Shown here piece by piece: positions 46,167-55,217 of a stretch of DNA of 64,000 nt. A model generated the notes under the pieces. That model did no database searches, was not told the DNA's origin, and was given only the letters and a program-made list of their open reading frames with translations. Origin of the DNA: G963662655 sp963666875 (lineage in GTDB: Bacteria; Cloacimonadota; Cloacimonadia; Cloacimonadales; JAIOQZ01); contig CAXXPU010000007.1 in assembly GCA_963666875.2 (NCBI GenBank), forward strand, positions 1-64,000, given 5' to 3'. Position 1 is the stretch's first letter. Each line of letters begins with the position of its first letter. The translations under genes were made by a program, and so were the position numbers.

Positions 46167-46972
46167 GCCCTCATCCTCATCTCGATATAAACGACGTAAC
46201 TGTAGAGTCCGCTGCAATACTTTCTGCGGATGTGCATCCGGCTGACCGAAAGGTTCTCCAGTTCAACCAATGTTTCGAACTCCGATGAGGTGATGATCTT
46301 GCCGCCGGAGTCGTTCTCGTTGATTTTTCTCATCGCCTGAATAGCCTGGCTCTTGTACTGTGCGAGGCTGTATCGTGCATCGACCAGCGCGGTTTCGTAA
46401 GCGTTGATGAGATCGGAAGAACTGCACGTCGCGATTGCCGATACGTAATCACCCTCCTCGACGACGATGTGGCGGTCGATCCAGTCCGGCTCGGTATCGG
46501 GTTCGTATTCGACCAGGGTGGTGTCGATTGGGCAATCGTCCGGCGCGAAGATGCAGATCGTGTATCCGTCGAGGTCATTGTCATGCAATAAAACGAGTCG
46601 ATCGTAGATGTTTCGCGCATTTGGCGTAGAACTGACGTTGACCTCGAATTGAGCGTACTCTTCGTCGCTGGAACGGTCGGTGTCCGTCTTGATCCTCGCG
46701 TGCTTCTTGACGGTGTAGGAACTCAGATTTCGGGAGAGGATGACGGATGCCTGGTTGCGCGCGCTGTCGATCGAATCTTCACCCCGATAGGCGATGCCGA
46801 TAACCTGGTTCTGCGATGGGGGAGGGCTCAATATCCAGGCGGGAACGGATATCCCCGGGTTACCGCCGCGATATGGCTTGGCGTTTTTCACGGCCGGTGC
46901 GTAGTGCTTCGGCTCGCCTGCGCATGAAAGCAGTACGACCGCCAGCAGGATGATCGAAATCCATTTTGTCAT
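46163..46972 (-). CDS. Lipoprotein of LPP20-like type, upstream of kdsB
   Basis: 269 residues with lipobox L-L-S-C (Cys17) and AAGGAAG upstream. P-A-W-I-L-S-P-P-P and G-I-A-Y-R-G-E-D-S-I-D-S-A-R-N-Q-A place it near the LPP20-like fold of the other lipoprotein on the far side of kdsB, though similarity is weak. It starts 31 nt after mnmG and shares 4 nt with kdsB. Function unknown; envelope location likely. Confidence 0.78.
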   Translation of the reverse strand: MTKWISIILLAVVLLSCAGEPKHYAPAVKNAKPYRGGNPGISVPAWILSPPPSQNQVIGIAYRGEDSIDSARNQASVILSRNLSSYTVKKHARIKTDTDRSSDEEYAQFEVNVSSTPNARNIYDRLVLLHDNDLDGYTICIFAPDDCPIDTTLVEYEPDTEPDWIDRHIVVEEGDYVSAIATCSSSDLINAYETALVDARYSLAQYKSQAIQAMRKINENDSGGKIITSSEFETLVELENLSVSRMHIRRKYCSGLYSYVVYIEMRMRA

Positions 46973-47003
46973 GATTCTTCCTTCCGCATATTTCTATTCA
47001 CGC

Positions 47004-48848
47004 TCATGAATTATCCTTTTGATAGCGTTGCTTGCGAATATAGACCATCAGCGCTGTGATATCGGTGCGATTCACACCCGAGATACGCGATGCTTGCCCG
47101 AGCGAGCGCGGCTGCTTGCGCTTGAGCTTCTCGCGCGCCTCCCAGGCGATGGTCTCGATGGACATGTAGTCGATGTCGTCGGGCAAAAGCTGCTCTTCCA
47201 TCTCCTCGAACCGGCGGATATCCTCGAGCTGTCGTTGGAGATAACCCTCGTACTTGCAGGCGATGGTGATGCGTTCCATGATCGCTGGCGTCACATCCTG
47301 CGGGATCTTGTATCCGAAGCGCACCAAGTCGTCGAACTCGATTTCGGGACGCTTCAGGATGCTATAGAATTTCACCGGTTCTCTCAAATCGCCTGTGACA
47401 ATTGTGTTGTTCGTTTTTAAAAAGTCAAGCTCGCGATTCCTGATCTCGAGTGTATTCCGGAATCTTTGCCAGCGGACGTCATCAACCAGTCCCAGCTTGT
47501 AACCCAAAGGCATCAGTCGTTCGTCCGCGTTGTCCTGACGCAGGAAGAGCCGGTATTCGGCGCGCGAGGTGAAGAGCCGGTAGGGTTCCTCGGTTCCGCG
47601 CGTGACCAGGTCGTCGATCAGGACGCCGATGTAGGATTTGGCGCGATCGAAGATGACCGGATCATTTCCGTCGAGGGTCAGGACGGCGTTGATGCCGGCG
47701 GCGATTCCCTGCGCGGCAGCCTCTTCGTAGCCGGAGGTACCGTTGATCTGCCCGGCGAGGTAGAGTCCTTCGATCGTGCGTGTTTCGAGCGTCAGCGTGA
47801 TTTCGGACGGGATCACGATGTCGTACTCGATGGCGTAGGCGTAGCGGATAATCTTCGCGTGCTCGAGCCCCTCCACCGTCGCCAGCGCTTGTTTCTGTAC
47901 ATGCGGTGGAAGGCTGTTCGAGATGCCGTTGACGTACGCCTCGAAGGTCTCTGTGCCTTCCGGCTCGATGAAGAGCTGGTGGCGCGGTTTATCTGTGAAT
48001 TTGACGATCTTGTCTTCGATCGAGGGGCAGTAGCGCGGTCCGATTCCGCTGATGTTGCCGCCGTAGAGCGACGATCGTTTCAGGTTGTCCTGTATGATTT
48101 TATGTGTGTGCTCGTTGGTGTAGGTGAGCCAGCAGCTTACCAGATTCTTCAGCTCGATATCGCGGTAGAAGGTGAAACCGACTGGATTCGGATCGCCCGG
48201 CTGCTCTTCGAGCTTCGACAAATCGACGGTTCTCAGATCGACCCGTGGCGGGGTGCCGGTCTTGAAGCGACGGGTCTGGAGTCCGAGCTTCTGCAGGGAG
48301 GATGTGAGGACGTTCGCCGCCGGTTCGCCCGAGCGTCCGCCGCTGAAATTGACGTCGCCCACGTGTATGGCGCCGCGCAGGAAGGTGCCGGTCGCGACGA
48401 TCACGCGCGGCGCGAAATATTCCTCGCCCAGGTGCGACCGTACGCCGGTCACACGACCGTTATCGACCAGGATTTCGTCGATGATCGATTCCTTGATGTC
48501 AAGCCCGGACTGATTTTCCAGACTCTGCCGCATGCGAACGGAGTAAAGAAGCCGGTCGTTCTGCGAGCGCGGCGCCCAGACGGCGGGTCCCTTCTTGCGG
48601 TTGAGCATGCGAAACTGGATGCCGGTCATGTCGCCGATCTTGCCGATCTCGCCGCCCAACGCGTCGATCTCGCGCGCCAGATGACCTTTCGCCGGTCCGC
48701 CCAGCGACGGATTGCACGACATCCTGCCGATACTTTCGAACTTCACCACGAAGATCAGCGTCGCAGCACCCATGCGAGCCGCGGCAAGCGCCGCCTCACA
48801 TCCGGCATGACCCGCGCCGATCACGATAACGTCGTATTTCCGATTCAT
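47004..48848 (-). CDS. mnmG: tRNA uridine-5-carboxymethylaminomethyl(34) synthesis enzyme MnmG
   Basis: 614 residues, full length. N-terminal FAD-binding V-I-G-A-G-H-A-G-C-E-A-A, the family motif C-N-P-S-L-G-G-P-A-K-G-H (about 45-56), G-T-F-L-R-G, and the C-terminal helical domain with the late motif G-Q-A-S-R-I-S-G-V-N. With MnmE it installs the cmnm5 group at U34 of several tRNAs. AAGGAATC precedes the start. It opens the operon mnmG-lipoprotein-kdsB-lipoprotein. Confidence 0.97.
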   Translation of the reverse strand: MNRKYDVIVIGAGHAGCEAALAAARMGAATLIFVVKFESIGRMSCNPSLGGPAKGHLAREIDALGGEIGKIGDMTGIQFRMLNRKKGPAVWAPRSQNDRLLYSVRMRQSLENQSGLDIKESIIDEILVDNGRVTGVRSHLGEEYFAPRVIVATGTFLRGAIHVGDVNFSGGRSGEPAANVLTSSLQKLGLQTRRFKTGTPPRVDLRTVDLSKLEEQPGDPNPVGFTFYRDIELKNLVSCWLTYTNEHTHKIIQDNLKRSSLYGGNISGIGPRYCPSIEDKIVKFTDKPRHQLFIEPEGTETFEAYVNGISNSLPPHVQKQALATVEGLEHAKIIRYAYAIEYDIVIPSEITLTLETRTIEGLYLAGQINGTSGYEEAAAQGIAAGINAVLTLDGNDPVIFDRAKSYIGVLIDDLVTRGTEEPYRLFTSRAEYRLFLRQDNADERLMPLGYKLGLVDDVRWQRFRNTLEIRNRELDFLKTNNTIVTGDLREPVKFYSILKRPEIEFDDLVRFGYKIPQDVTPAIMERITIACKYEGYLQRQLEDIRRFEEMEEQLLPDDIDYMSIETIAWEAREKLKRKQPRSLGQASRISGVNRTDITALMVYIRKQRYQKDNS

Positions 48849-49019
48849 ACAAGATTCCTTTCAAAAAAATCAGGATATTGAGCGTTGCATTGGTGTCAAG
48901 ATATTCGGCGCAACCAAACAAACGACCACGAACCGAAAATCATTGACAGGGTTCTTTAAAAAAGGAGAAGGTGGAGACAATCGACCCGTCGCAAGTTATT
49001 TTCAGATGATGAGGATGAA

Positions 49020-52000
49020 ATGATCGACATCAAGGTATTACTTAATGATTTTTTTACTGCGCTGGAATGTAATACATTGGTTCAGTTTGCAGTAACGATA
49101 ATCGTTGCAAATGTGATTTTCCTGATACAAATGCTGTATAGCTGGATATCGAATAAGAAGAACACGGAGGAGCATCGCGAGCATAAAAAGCTATTGGAGA
49201 AAATAGACGAAACCACCGGTGAAACCCGGGAACATGTAGAGGAAGTCAAACAACATCAGAAGCGATCGGAATTTACGCTTTCCGAATATCTCTCTGACAA
49301 TATCCTCGAGCTGGGTGAACCGGAAGAAATAACACCGGCGCAGTTGTTGAACGCGAAATATCATGTGGTTCCATTTGCGAACCAGCACAGAACAATCCGC
49401 AAGAAGGAGTGCGAAGCGATCTTCGCGTGGCTTAAAAGCGATGTGCCGACCTCCGTCATGATCTGCACGGGGCCGGGAGGAACCGGTAAGACGAGGCTCT
49501 TCATCGAAATTTGCAGAGTGATGAGGAGTCGAAATTGGGTGACAGGTTTCCTCTCGGATAACGTGTCGGAAAAGTTCTTCCATCTTCTATCGCACATTGA
49601 TAAAGACACGCTGATCGTGATCGACTACGCCGGAAGCCATAGCGGACTAACGGAAGTCCTGAAAAATGCAGCGATCAGAACCGCTAAAAACTACCGCAAT
49701 CTACGTATCGTGCTGCTGTTACGGGAAGCCGATCTGTGGCTGGAATCCATGAAGAACCATGCAGACGACCATGTCGCCCAGCTTCTACAAGGTGTGATGC
49801 CCTATCGTATTGGAGGGGAAGTTGTGCCTGAAGGCATGCGCAGGGATTTGTTCATCGAGGCGATGAAGGCGTATGCAGACAAAAAAGGTATGCCGCTTCC
49901 GGACAATCCGGAAGGACTGGCGCCCAACAATATCGAGAAGAAACTATTCGAACGCACGCTGTACATCCACATGGCGGCATACGTTGCGCTGATTGATCCC
50001 GCAAACGCAAGGAACAAGAACTGGACGGACGACGATCTGCTGAAGGCGGTCATGAAGCACGAGGAGACCGCATGGAGGAATTACCGGAAGAGGAAAGGGG
50101 ATCGCGACGATGATAAAATTGCTGCCTTTGTTGCCCAGGCTCTCGAACTGATGGCTCTCGCCACCCTGCGTGAAGGATTGTCCGGTGAGGAAGTCGAACA
50201 GAAGAGGGATCGCTACAAGGGAATCAAGCCTGAAGAAATGGATGTGTATCTTCCGCGCATATACCCGTCAAAAGTTTATCCGAAAGGGATCGGACCATTG
50301 GAGCCGGATCTTCTCGGCGCCTGGCTGGTATGGGAAGAGGTTTCGAAAAATCCAGCGCTCTTGCAGGAAGCCAGCCGGAACGCGACCGATGAAATCATCA
50401 AACGGATGGTGACCATCTTCGGGCAACTGGCGGCTGAAGACGAAGCCAAGAAGGAAAATTGTGTTGAATGGCTGAAAATCCTGATTGCTGAAGACCCGAC
50501 GTACCGACTATTTCCTGCTTTCATGGCAGCATGGGGTCTAGAAGAAAAAGTTGCTTTTGCCCCGATAATTATCGAATGGTTAGAAAAATATATTGCAGAA
50601 GACCCGAATAGAAGAATGTTTCCCGCTTTCAACGCAGCATGGGAACTGGGTGAACAGACTGCCTTTGCGCCGGTAGGGGATGTGCTGGCAAACTATGTGG
50701 GACAAGTTCGTGATATTGACGTGCTCCTTGAAATCCATGACAGGCTGCCCGTAACTTCGGTCTCGTTCCCGGAATTTTCGTTGCAACTGATGTTTGTGCT
50801 CAGGGATCGATTGACGCAGCATTCGGACGTTGAAGATATACAGGCATTACGAGCTTTGATACTTAACAATCTGGGAGTTCGTCTCGGAAATCTAACTCGA
50901 CGTGAGGAAGCGTTGGCGGCGGCAAAGGAGGCAGTGGAAATCAGACGACGACTTGCACAGGCAAAACCCGAGGTCTATCTACCCGATTTTGCGATGAGCC
51001 TCAACAATCTGGGGAATCGATATTCCGATCTCAACCAACCCGAAGAGGCGCTGTCAGCGGCAAAGGAGGCGATGGAAATCAGACGCCGACTTGCACAGGC
51101 AAGACCCGAGGTCTATCTGCCCGATCTGGCTAAAAGCCTCAACAATCTGAGCGTCTTCTATTCAAACCTCAATCAGCCCGATGAAGCGCTGGCAGCGGCA
51201 AAGGAGGCGATGGATATTTATCGAAAACTTGCCGAGGCAAGACCCGAGGTCTATCTGCCCGATCTGGCTAAAAGCCTCAACAATCTGGGGAATTTTCATT
51301 CAAACCTCAATCAACCCGAAGAGGCGCTGGCAGCGGCAAAGGAGGCGGTGGAAATCAGGAAAAAGCTTGCAGATGCAAGACCCGAGGTCTATTTGCCCGA
51401 TCTGGCTAAAAGCCTCAACAATCTGGGGAATTTTCATTCAAACCTCAACCAACCCGAAGAGGCGCTGGCAGCGGCAAAGGAGGCAGTAGAAATCAGGAAA
51501 AAATTTACCGAGGCAAGACCCGAGGTCTATCTGACCTATCTCGCTATGAGCCTCAGCAATCTGGGTATTCGCTATTCCAATCTCAATCAACCCGAAGAGG
51601 CGCTGGCAGCGGCAAAGGAGGCGATGGACATTTATCGTAAGCTTGCAGATGCAAGACCCGAGGTCTATCTGCCCAATCTGGCAATGAGCCTCAATAATCT
51701 GGGGAATTTTCATTCAAACCTCAATCAATCCGAAGAAGCGCTGGCTGCGGCACAAGAGGCGATGGACATTTATCGTAAGCTTGCAGATGCAAGACCCGAG
51801 GTCTATCTGCCCGATCTTGCGATGAGCCTCAACAATCTGGGTATTCGCTATTCCAATCTCAACCAACCCGAAGAGGCGCTGGCAGCGGCACAAGAGGTGA
51901 TGGACATTTATCGTAAGCTTGTAGATGCAAGACCCGAGGTCTATCTGCCCGATCTGGCGATGAGCCTCAACAATCTGGGGAATTTTCATTCAAACCTCAA

Positions 52001-52643
52001 TCAACCCGATAAAGCGTTGGCAGCGGCAAAGGAGGCGATGGACATTTATCGTAAGCTTGCAGATGCAAGACCCGAGGTCTATCTGCCCGATCTCGCTACG
52101 AGCCTCAGCAATCTGGGTATTCGCTATTCCAATCTCAATCAACCCGAAGAGGCGCTGGCGGCGGCAAAGGAGGCGGTGGAGATCAGGAAAAAACTTGCAG
52201 ATGCAAGACCCGAGGTCTATCTGCCCGATCTGGCAACGAGCCTCAACAATCTGGGAGGTTGTTATTCCGATCTCAATCAACCCGATGAAGCGCTGGCAGC
52301 GGCAAAGGAGGCGGTGGAGATCAGGAGAAAACTTGCAGACGAAAGACCCGAGGTATATCTGCCCGATTTAGTAGGTAGCCTCAACAATCTGAGCGTCTTC
52401 TATTCAAACCTCAATCAACCCGAAGAGGCGCTGGCAGCGGCAAAGGAGGCGGTGGATATCCTTTTACCGTTCATGGAGAAGCGACCTCATGTTTATATCA
52501 AGAATTTCTACGGGTTTGTTGGAAATCTGTACCATCGTATCAATGACGCCGGACTGAAACCGGAAGAAGATCCGCTGTTCATGAATGCGTATAACCTCCT
52601 CGCGCCGTACCTGAAACAACCGGAGGATTCTCAGGAAAGCTGA
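49020..52643 (+). CDS. Membrane-anchored STAND-like P-loop NTPase with TPR-type repeats
   Basis: 1207 residues. A single N-terminal membrane helix (about 20-42) is followed by a coiled coil (45-82). The NTPase domain has Walker A GPGGTGKT (151-158), Walker B T-L-I-V-I-D-Y-A-G (197-205) and a sensor V-L-L-L-R-E (R235), an arrangement resembling STAND/NACHT ATPases. A helical region (about 280-610, with E-P-D-L-L-G-A-W-L-V) leads to twelve tandem 46-residue repeats (616-1167), nearly identical in the middle copies, each with N-N-L-G and A-L-A-A-A-K-E-A. The start has only a modest site (GAGGATGAA). STAND-TPR proteins often act as ligand-triggered switches, including in phage defence; here that is inference. 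Confidence 0.86.
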   Translation: MIDIKVLLNDFFTALECNTLVQFAVTIIVANVIFLIQMLYSWISNKKNTEEHREHKKLLEKIDETTGETREHVEEVKQHQKRSEFTLSEYLSDNILELGEPEEITPAQLLNAKYHVVPFANQHRTIRKKECEAIFAWLKSDVPTSVMICTGPGGTGKTRLFIEICRVMRSRNWVTGFLSDNVSEKFFHLLSHIDKDTLIVIDYAGSHSGLTEVLKNAAIRTAKNYRNLRIVLLLREADLWLESMKNHADDHVAQLLQGVMPYRIGGEVVPEGMRRDLFIEAMKAYADKKGMPLPDNPEGLAPNNIEKKLFERTLYIHMAAYVALIDPANARNKNWTDDDLLKAVMKHEETAWRNYRKRKGDRDDDKIAAFVAQALELMALATLREGLSGEEVEQKRDRYKGIKPEEMDVYLPRIYPSKVYPKGIGPLEPDLLGAWLVWEEVSKNPALLQEASRNATDEIIKRMVTIFGQLAAEDEAKKENCVEWLKILIAEDPTYRLFPAFMAAWGLEEKVAFAPIIIEWLEKYIAEDPNRRMFPAFNAAWELGEQTAFAPVGDVLANYVGQVRDIDVLLEIHDRLPVTSVSFPEFSLQLMFVLRDRLTQHSDVEDIQALRALILNNLGVRLGNLTRREEALAAAKEAVEIRRRLAQAKPEVYLPDFAMSLNNLGNRYSDLNQPEEALSAAKEAMEIRRRLAQARPEVYLPDLAKSLNNLSVFYSNLNQPDEALAAAKEAMDIYRKLAEARPEVYLPDLAKSLNNLGNFHSNLNQPEEALAAAKEAVEIRKKLADARPEVYLPDLAKSLNNLGNFHSNLNQPEEALAAAKEAVEIRKKFTEARPEVYLTYLAMSLSNLGIRYSNLNQPEEALAAAKEAMDIYRKLADARPEVYLPNLAMSLNNLGNFHSNLNQSEEALAAAQEAMDIYRKLADARPEVYLPDLAMSLNNLGIRYSNLNQPEEALAAAQEVMDIYRKLVDARPEVYLPDLAMSLNNLGNFHSNLNQPDKALAAAKEAMDIYRKLADARPEVYLPDLATSLSNLGIRYSNLNQPEEALAAAKEAVEIRKKLADARPEVYLPDLATSLNNLGGCYSDLNQPDEALAAAKEAVEIRRKLADERPEVYLPDLVGSLNNLSVFYSNLNQPEEALAAAKEAVDILLPFMEKRPHVYIKNFYGFVGNLYHRINDAGLKPEEDPLFMNAYNLLAPYLKQPEDSQES
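50865..52520 (+). repeat. Twelve tandem 138-bp coding repeats
   Basis: Each unit encodes 46 residues of the TPR-like array, built on N-N-L-G/S and Q-P-E-E-A-L-A-A-A-K-E-A, ending R-P-E-V-Y-L-P-D-L-A. The first and last units are diverged while the inner ones match closely in DNA, so copy number can change by recombination. Confidence 0.95.
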
Positions 52644-52647
52644 CCCG

Positions 52648-53892
52648 CTATTTCAGAAGTATCATTCTCCCGACCTTCTGGATCCCCGCTGCGTGTAACC
52701 TGCTGAAATAGACGCCGGTGGGCATCGGATTCCTGTCGCTGTCTTTACCATCCCAGGTCGCGCAATGTTCACCCTCTGGCTGAACGCCTTTAACCAGCGT
52801 GCGAACCAATTGCCCCCTGCTGTTGAAGACCGACAATTCGATCGACGTTGCACTGGGCAGGTTGTAGCGGATGGTCGTCTCGGGATTGAACGGGTTGGGG
52901 AAATTACCGAGTGATACATTGGGACGTGGAATTTCGGTTTCTTCGGAGACCGGCACGAGATCGCTCAAGTCCAGCATGTGGACGCCGTACGTCCCGTTCG
53001 CCATGTAAAGCACACCACGATCGACGCAGAGCGCGTAGGTTGGCATGCCGGGATCGAGTAGCTCGCGAAACTCGGGATGGGCAGGATCGGCGATATCGTA
53101 GATGAGAACGACGTTCCGACGGATGTCTGTCATGAACAGGAAGCTGTTGGAGGCGTAGCAAAACTCGTAGCGCCGGGGATTCATGAGATACACGGTGTCC
53201 GTGAGTACGGGTTCATAGGGATTGGACACATCCACGACGCATACGCCGGCATCCGCGCAGGCGACATACACGATATCCCCGTGTGGCGCGATCCAGTAGA
53301 GTTGGTCCGGCAATTCGATCACACCAAGTTGATGCGGAAACTCTGGGATCTGGCAGTTGTATATGTAAAGTCCAAACACCCAATCCGTAAGATACAAGCG
53401 GTTTCCATCTTTCGCGATGGCGTAGAAACCCCAGACGTTTAACGGACCGGCGTACAACGGGTTCGTGGGATCGGACACGTCAACGATGTCGCAGAAATCG
53501 CCCGGGTCCGGACGATACATATAGTGCCCGTTCACGGCGACGCACTCGGTCTGGAATCCTTGATACATACCCAGAAACTGCGGGTGTTGCATATCCGAGA
53601 TATCGACGAGTTCCGTCATACCCTGGGAGGCTATATATGCTATCGAATCGGCTATGGTAACGAATTTCGCGGTGTCGAAGGTTTCGTATCCGCCGATGTA
53701 ACCGGGACTCTCCGGGTAACGAACGTCAACGATATGCATACCGCCTGTACTGTCCGCAACAAAGGCGATCGAATCGATGACCGTGATATACCGGGCCGAT
53801 CCGGGTGTGTCGAAATATCCGATCTCCCGATCCAAAGCCCACGCGCATGTAAGAGCTAACAACAAGAATGCCAATAAACAAGACCTTTTCAT
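52648..53892 (-). CDS. Secreted LVIVD-repeat propeller with T9SS sorting tail
   Basis: 414 residues. The ATG at 53892 has GGAGG upstream and starts a clear signal peptide (MKRSCLLAFLLLALTCAWA); a longer in-frame reading lacks one. About seven LVIVD-type units (A-Y-I-A-S-Q-G, L-V-D-I-S-D, V-V-D-V-S-N-P) form a beta-propeller (about 35-320). The tail starts N-F-P-N-P-F-N-P-E-T-T and ends R-M-I-L-L-K. Convergent with the NTPase gene, only 4 bp away. Likely surface-displayed; ligand unknown. Confidence 0.88.
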   Translation of the reverse strand: MKRSCLLAFLLLALTCAWALDREIGYFDTPGSARYITVIDSIAFVADSTGGMHIVDVRYPESPGYIGGYETFDTAKFVTIADSIAYIASQGMTELVDISDMQHPQFLGMYQGFQTECVAVNGHYMYRPDPGDFCDIVDVSDPTNPLYAGPLNVWGFYAIAKDGNRLYLTDWVFGLYIYNCQIPEFPHQLGVIELPDQLYWIAPHGDIVYVACADAGVCVVDVSNPYEPVLTDTVYLMNPRRYEFCYASNSFLFMTDIRRNVVLIYDIADPAHPEFRELLDPGMPTYALCVDRGVLYMANGTYGVHMLDLSDLVPVSEETEIPRPNVSLGNFPNPFNPETTIRYNLPSATSIELSVFNSRGQLVRTLVKGVQPEGEHCATWDGKDSDRNPMPTGVYFSRLHAAGIQKVGRMILLK

Positions 53893-54115
53893 GATTCCTC
53901 CATTCCTTTTCCAGTTCAGTTTTCTGGTAGTTCCGAATGCCCACAGCAACGCACCAATCGTGGATTGATGCCGCGCCGAATGTAGCAGGAATCGTTCCGT
54001 GAGATGGGTGGGAGGCGTATTCAGATACGATTTTCCGAATGAATTTTTTGGAGAACACAAGATTGTCCAGACGATGCGACGTGCATGTCGGGTGGCTTGT
54101 ATCGTTTGGAAAGAG

Positions 54116-55048
54116 TTATTCGCTCTGCGCTGTCACGACATAGAATTTCCTGGCTGCATCGGGAGCGGTGTCGGTCCAGCCGCACTCGGTCAGTCCGCCC
54201 TGCTCCAGTGTCCAGTCATCCGGGAACGCTGCATCCGGTCTGGAAACAGAAAACACTTTGTAGGACGTTGCGTCATCCACGACATTCCAGGTCAGGCTGG
54301 TTCCGCTTTCAGAAACGGTCAGAATGACTTCCTCGGGGGCAGGCACATCATAGAAAATACCCCATATCTCGGCAGCGCTCAAAGCTCTGTTGTAGAGCAA
54401 GACCTCGTCGATCGCACCGTCGAAGGTATAGGTTTGCGCTCCTCCATGATGGCAGATACCGATGAACAACGGCAATCCACTATACGTGATATTACCGGTC
54501 TTTGGCAACGCGGTGTCCAATACTCCGTTCAAGTATAGCCTCAGCGAATCGCCGTCGAAGGTGGCCGTCAGAAGGTTCCATTCTCCAATCGGAGCCGGTC
54601 CGGACGAATCTACAAGGAGTCTTCCGGTATTGGTGGTGAGTTGCGTATGGGCCGTATTGGAATCGCGATTGGATTGCAGGAGAAATGATGTATAGGGTGA
54701 GGTCGTGTTCAAATAACGCTTTTCCAGGATGCGGGCGTATTGGTTGATGCCGGTGTGGCAATACCATGCCGAAATGGTGTAATGCTCCGGGCGCAGTAGC
54801 GGATCGTCTTCGATATAGAAGTAATCGTCGATGCCGTCGAAGAAGTAGGCAGAGTTTGCGTACCCCTTGCGATCAGGGCATAGCGTCGGACTTCCGTGTA
54901 CTGACGGATTGAGATTGTTGCCGCTTGTATCGAGAGAATCGCCGTCAAAGGGATAATGTACAACCAATCCTGATGTCGGGATATTTTGTCCGGCCAGGCA
55001 GAAAGGGATCAGGCACAGAAGAGAAAGCAATGAAAGAGATCGTATCAT
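54116..55048 (-). CDS. Secreted LamG/concanavalin-like protein with Fn3 domain
   Basis: 310 residues. The ATG at 55048 has GGGAGG upstream and begins a signal peptide (MIRSLSLLSLLCLIPFCLA). About 25-215 is a LamG jelly roll (L-V-V-H-Y-P-F-D-G, A-Y-F-F-D-G-I-D-D-Y, A-I-D-E-V-L-L-Y-N-R-A-L-S). About 225-310 is a fibronectin-III domain. No sorting tail is present. Probably binds a glycan or sits on the surface. Confidence 0.85.
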   Translation of the reverse strand: MIRSLSLLSLLCLIPFCLAGQNIPTSGLVVHYPFDGDSLDTSGNNLNPSVHGSPTLCPDRKGYANSAYFFDGIDDYFYIEDDPLLRPEHYTISAWYCHTGINQYARILEKRYLNTTSPYTSFLLQSNRDSNTAHTQLTTNTGRLLVDSSGPAPIGEWNLLTATFDGDSLRLYLNGVLDTALPKTGNITYSGLPLFIGICHHGGAQTYTFDGAIDEVLLYNRALSAAEIWGIFYDVPAPEEVILTVSESGTSLTWNVVDDATSYKVFSVSRPDAAFPDDWTLEQGGLTECGWTDTAPDAARKFYVVTAQSE

Positions 55049-55217
55049 TTTTCCTCCCGTGGAGTTCATTATATTTATTTCGGGGTCACTTAATTTGCAA
55101 AATCAGGAAGCGGTATTAGTGAAGGTCAATCTTTTTTTTGCCGATTTCATGAACCATGGATTGAGTGGACAAGGGATAACGAACCGGGCTTGGTCAGGAT
55201 TGAAAGTATCAGGTTTT

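Noticed and set aside
47466..48881. 471-codon open frame antisense to mnmG
   Set aside because: It lies entirely opposite a conserved, full-length mnmG; the protein has no recognisable domain and no ribosome binding site. It is a by-product of codon usage.
50865..52520. Regular 138-bp repeats considered as CRISPR or satellite
   Set aside because: The whole unit repeats without unique spacers and stays in frame, encoding a TPR-like array.
53999..54538. 179-codon frame opposite the LamG gene
   Set aside because: Largely antisense to a well-supported secreted protein with signal peptide.
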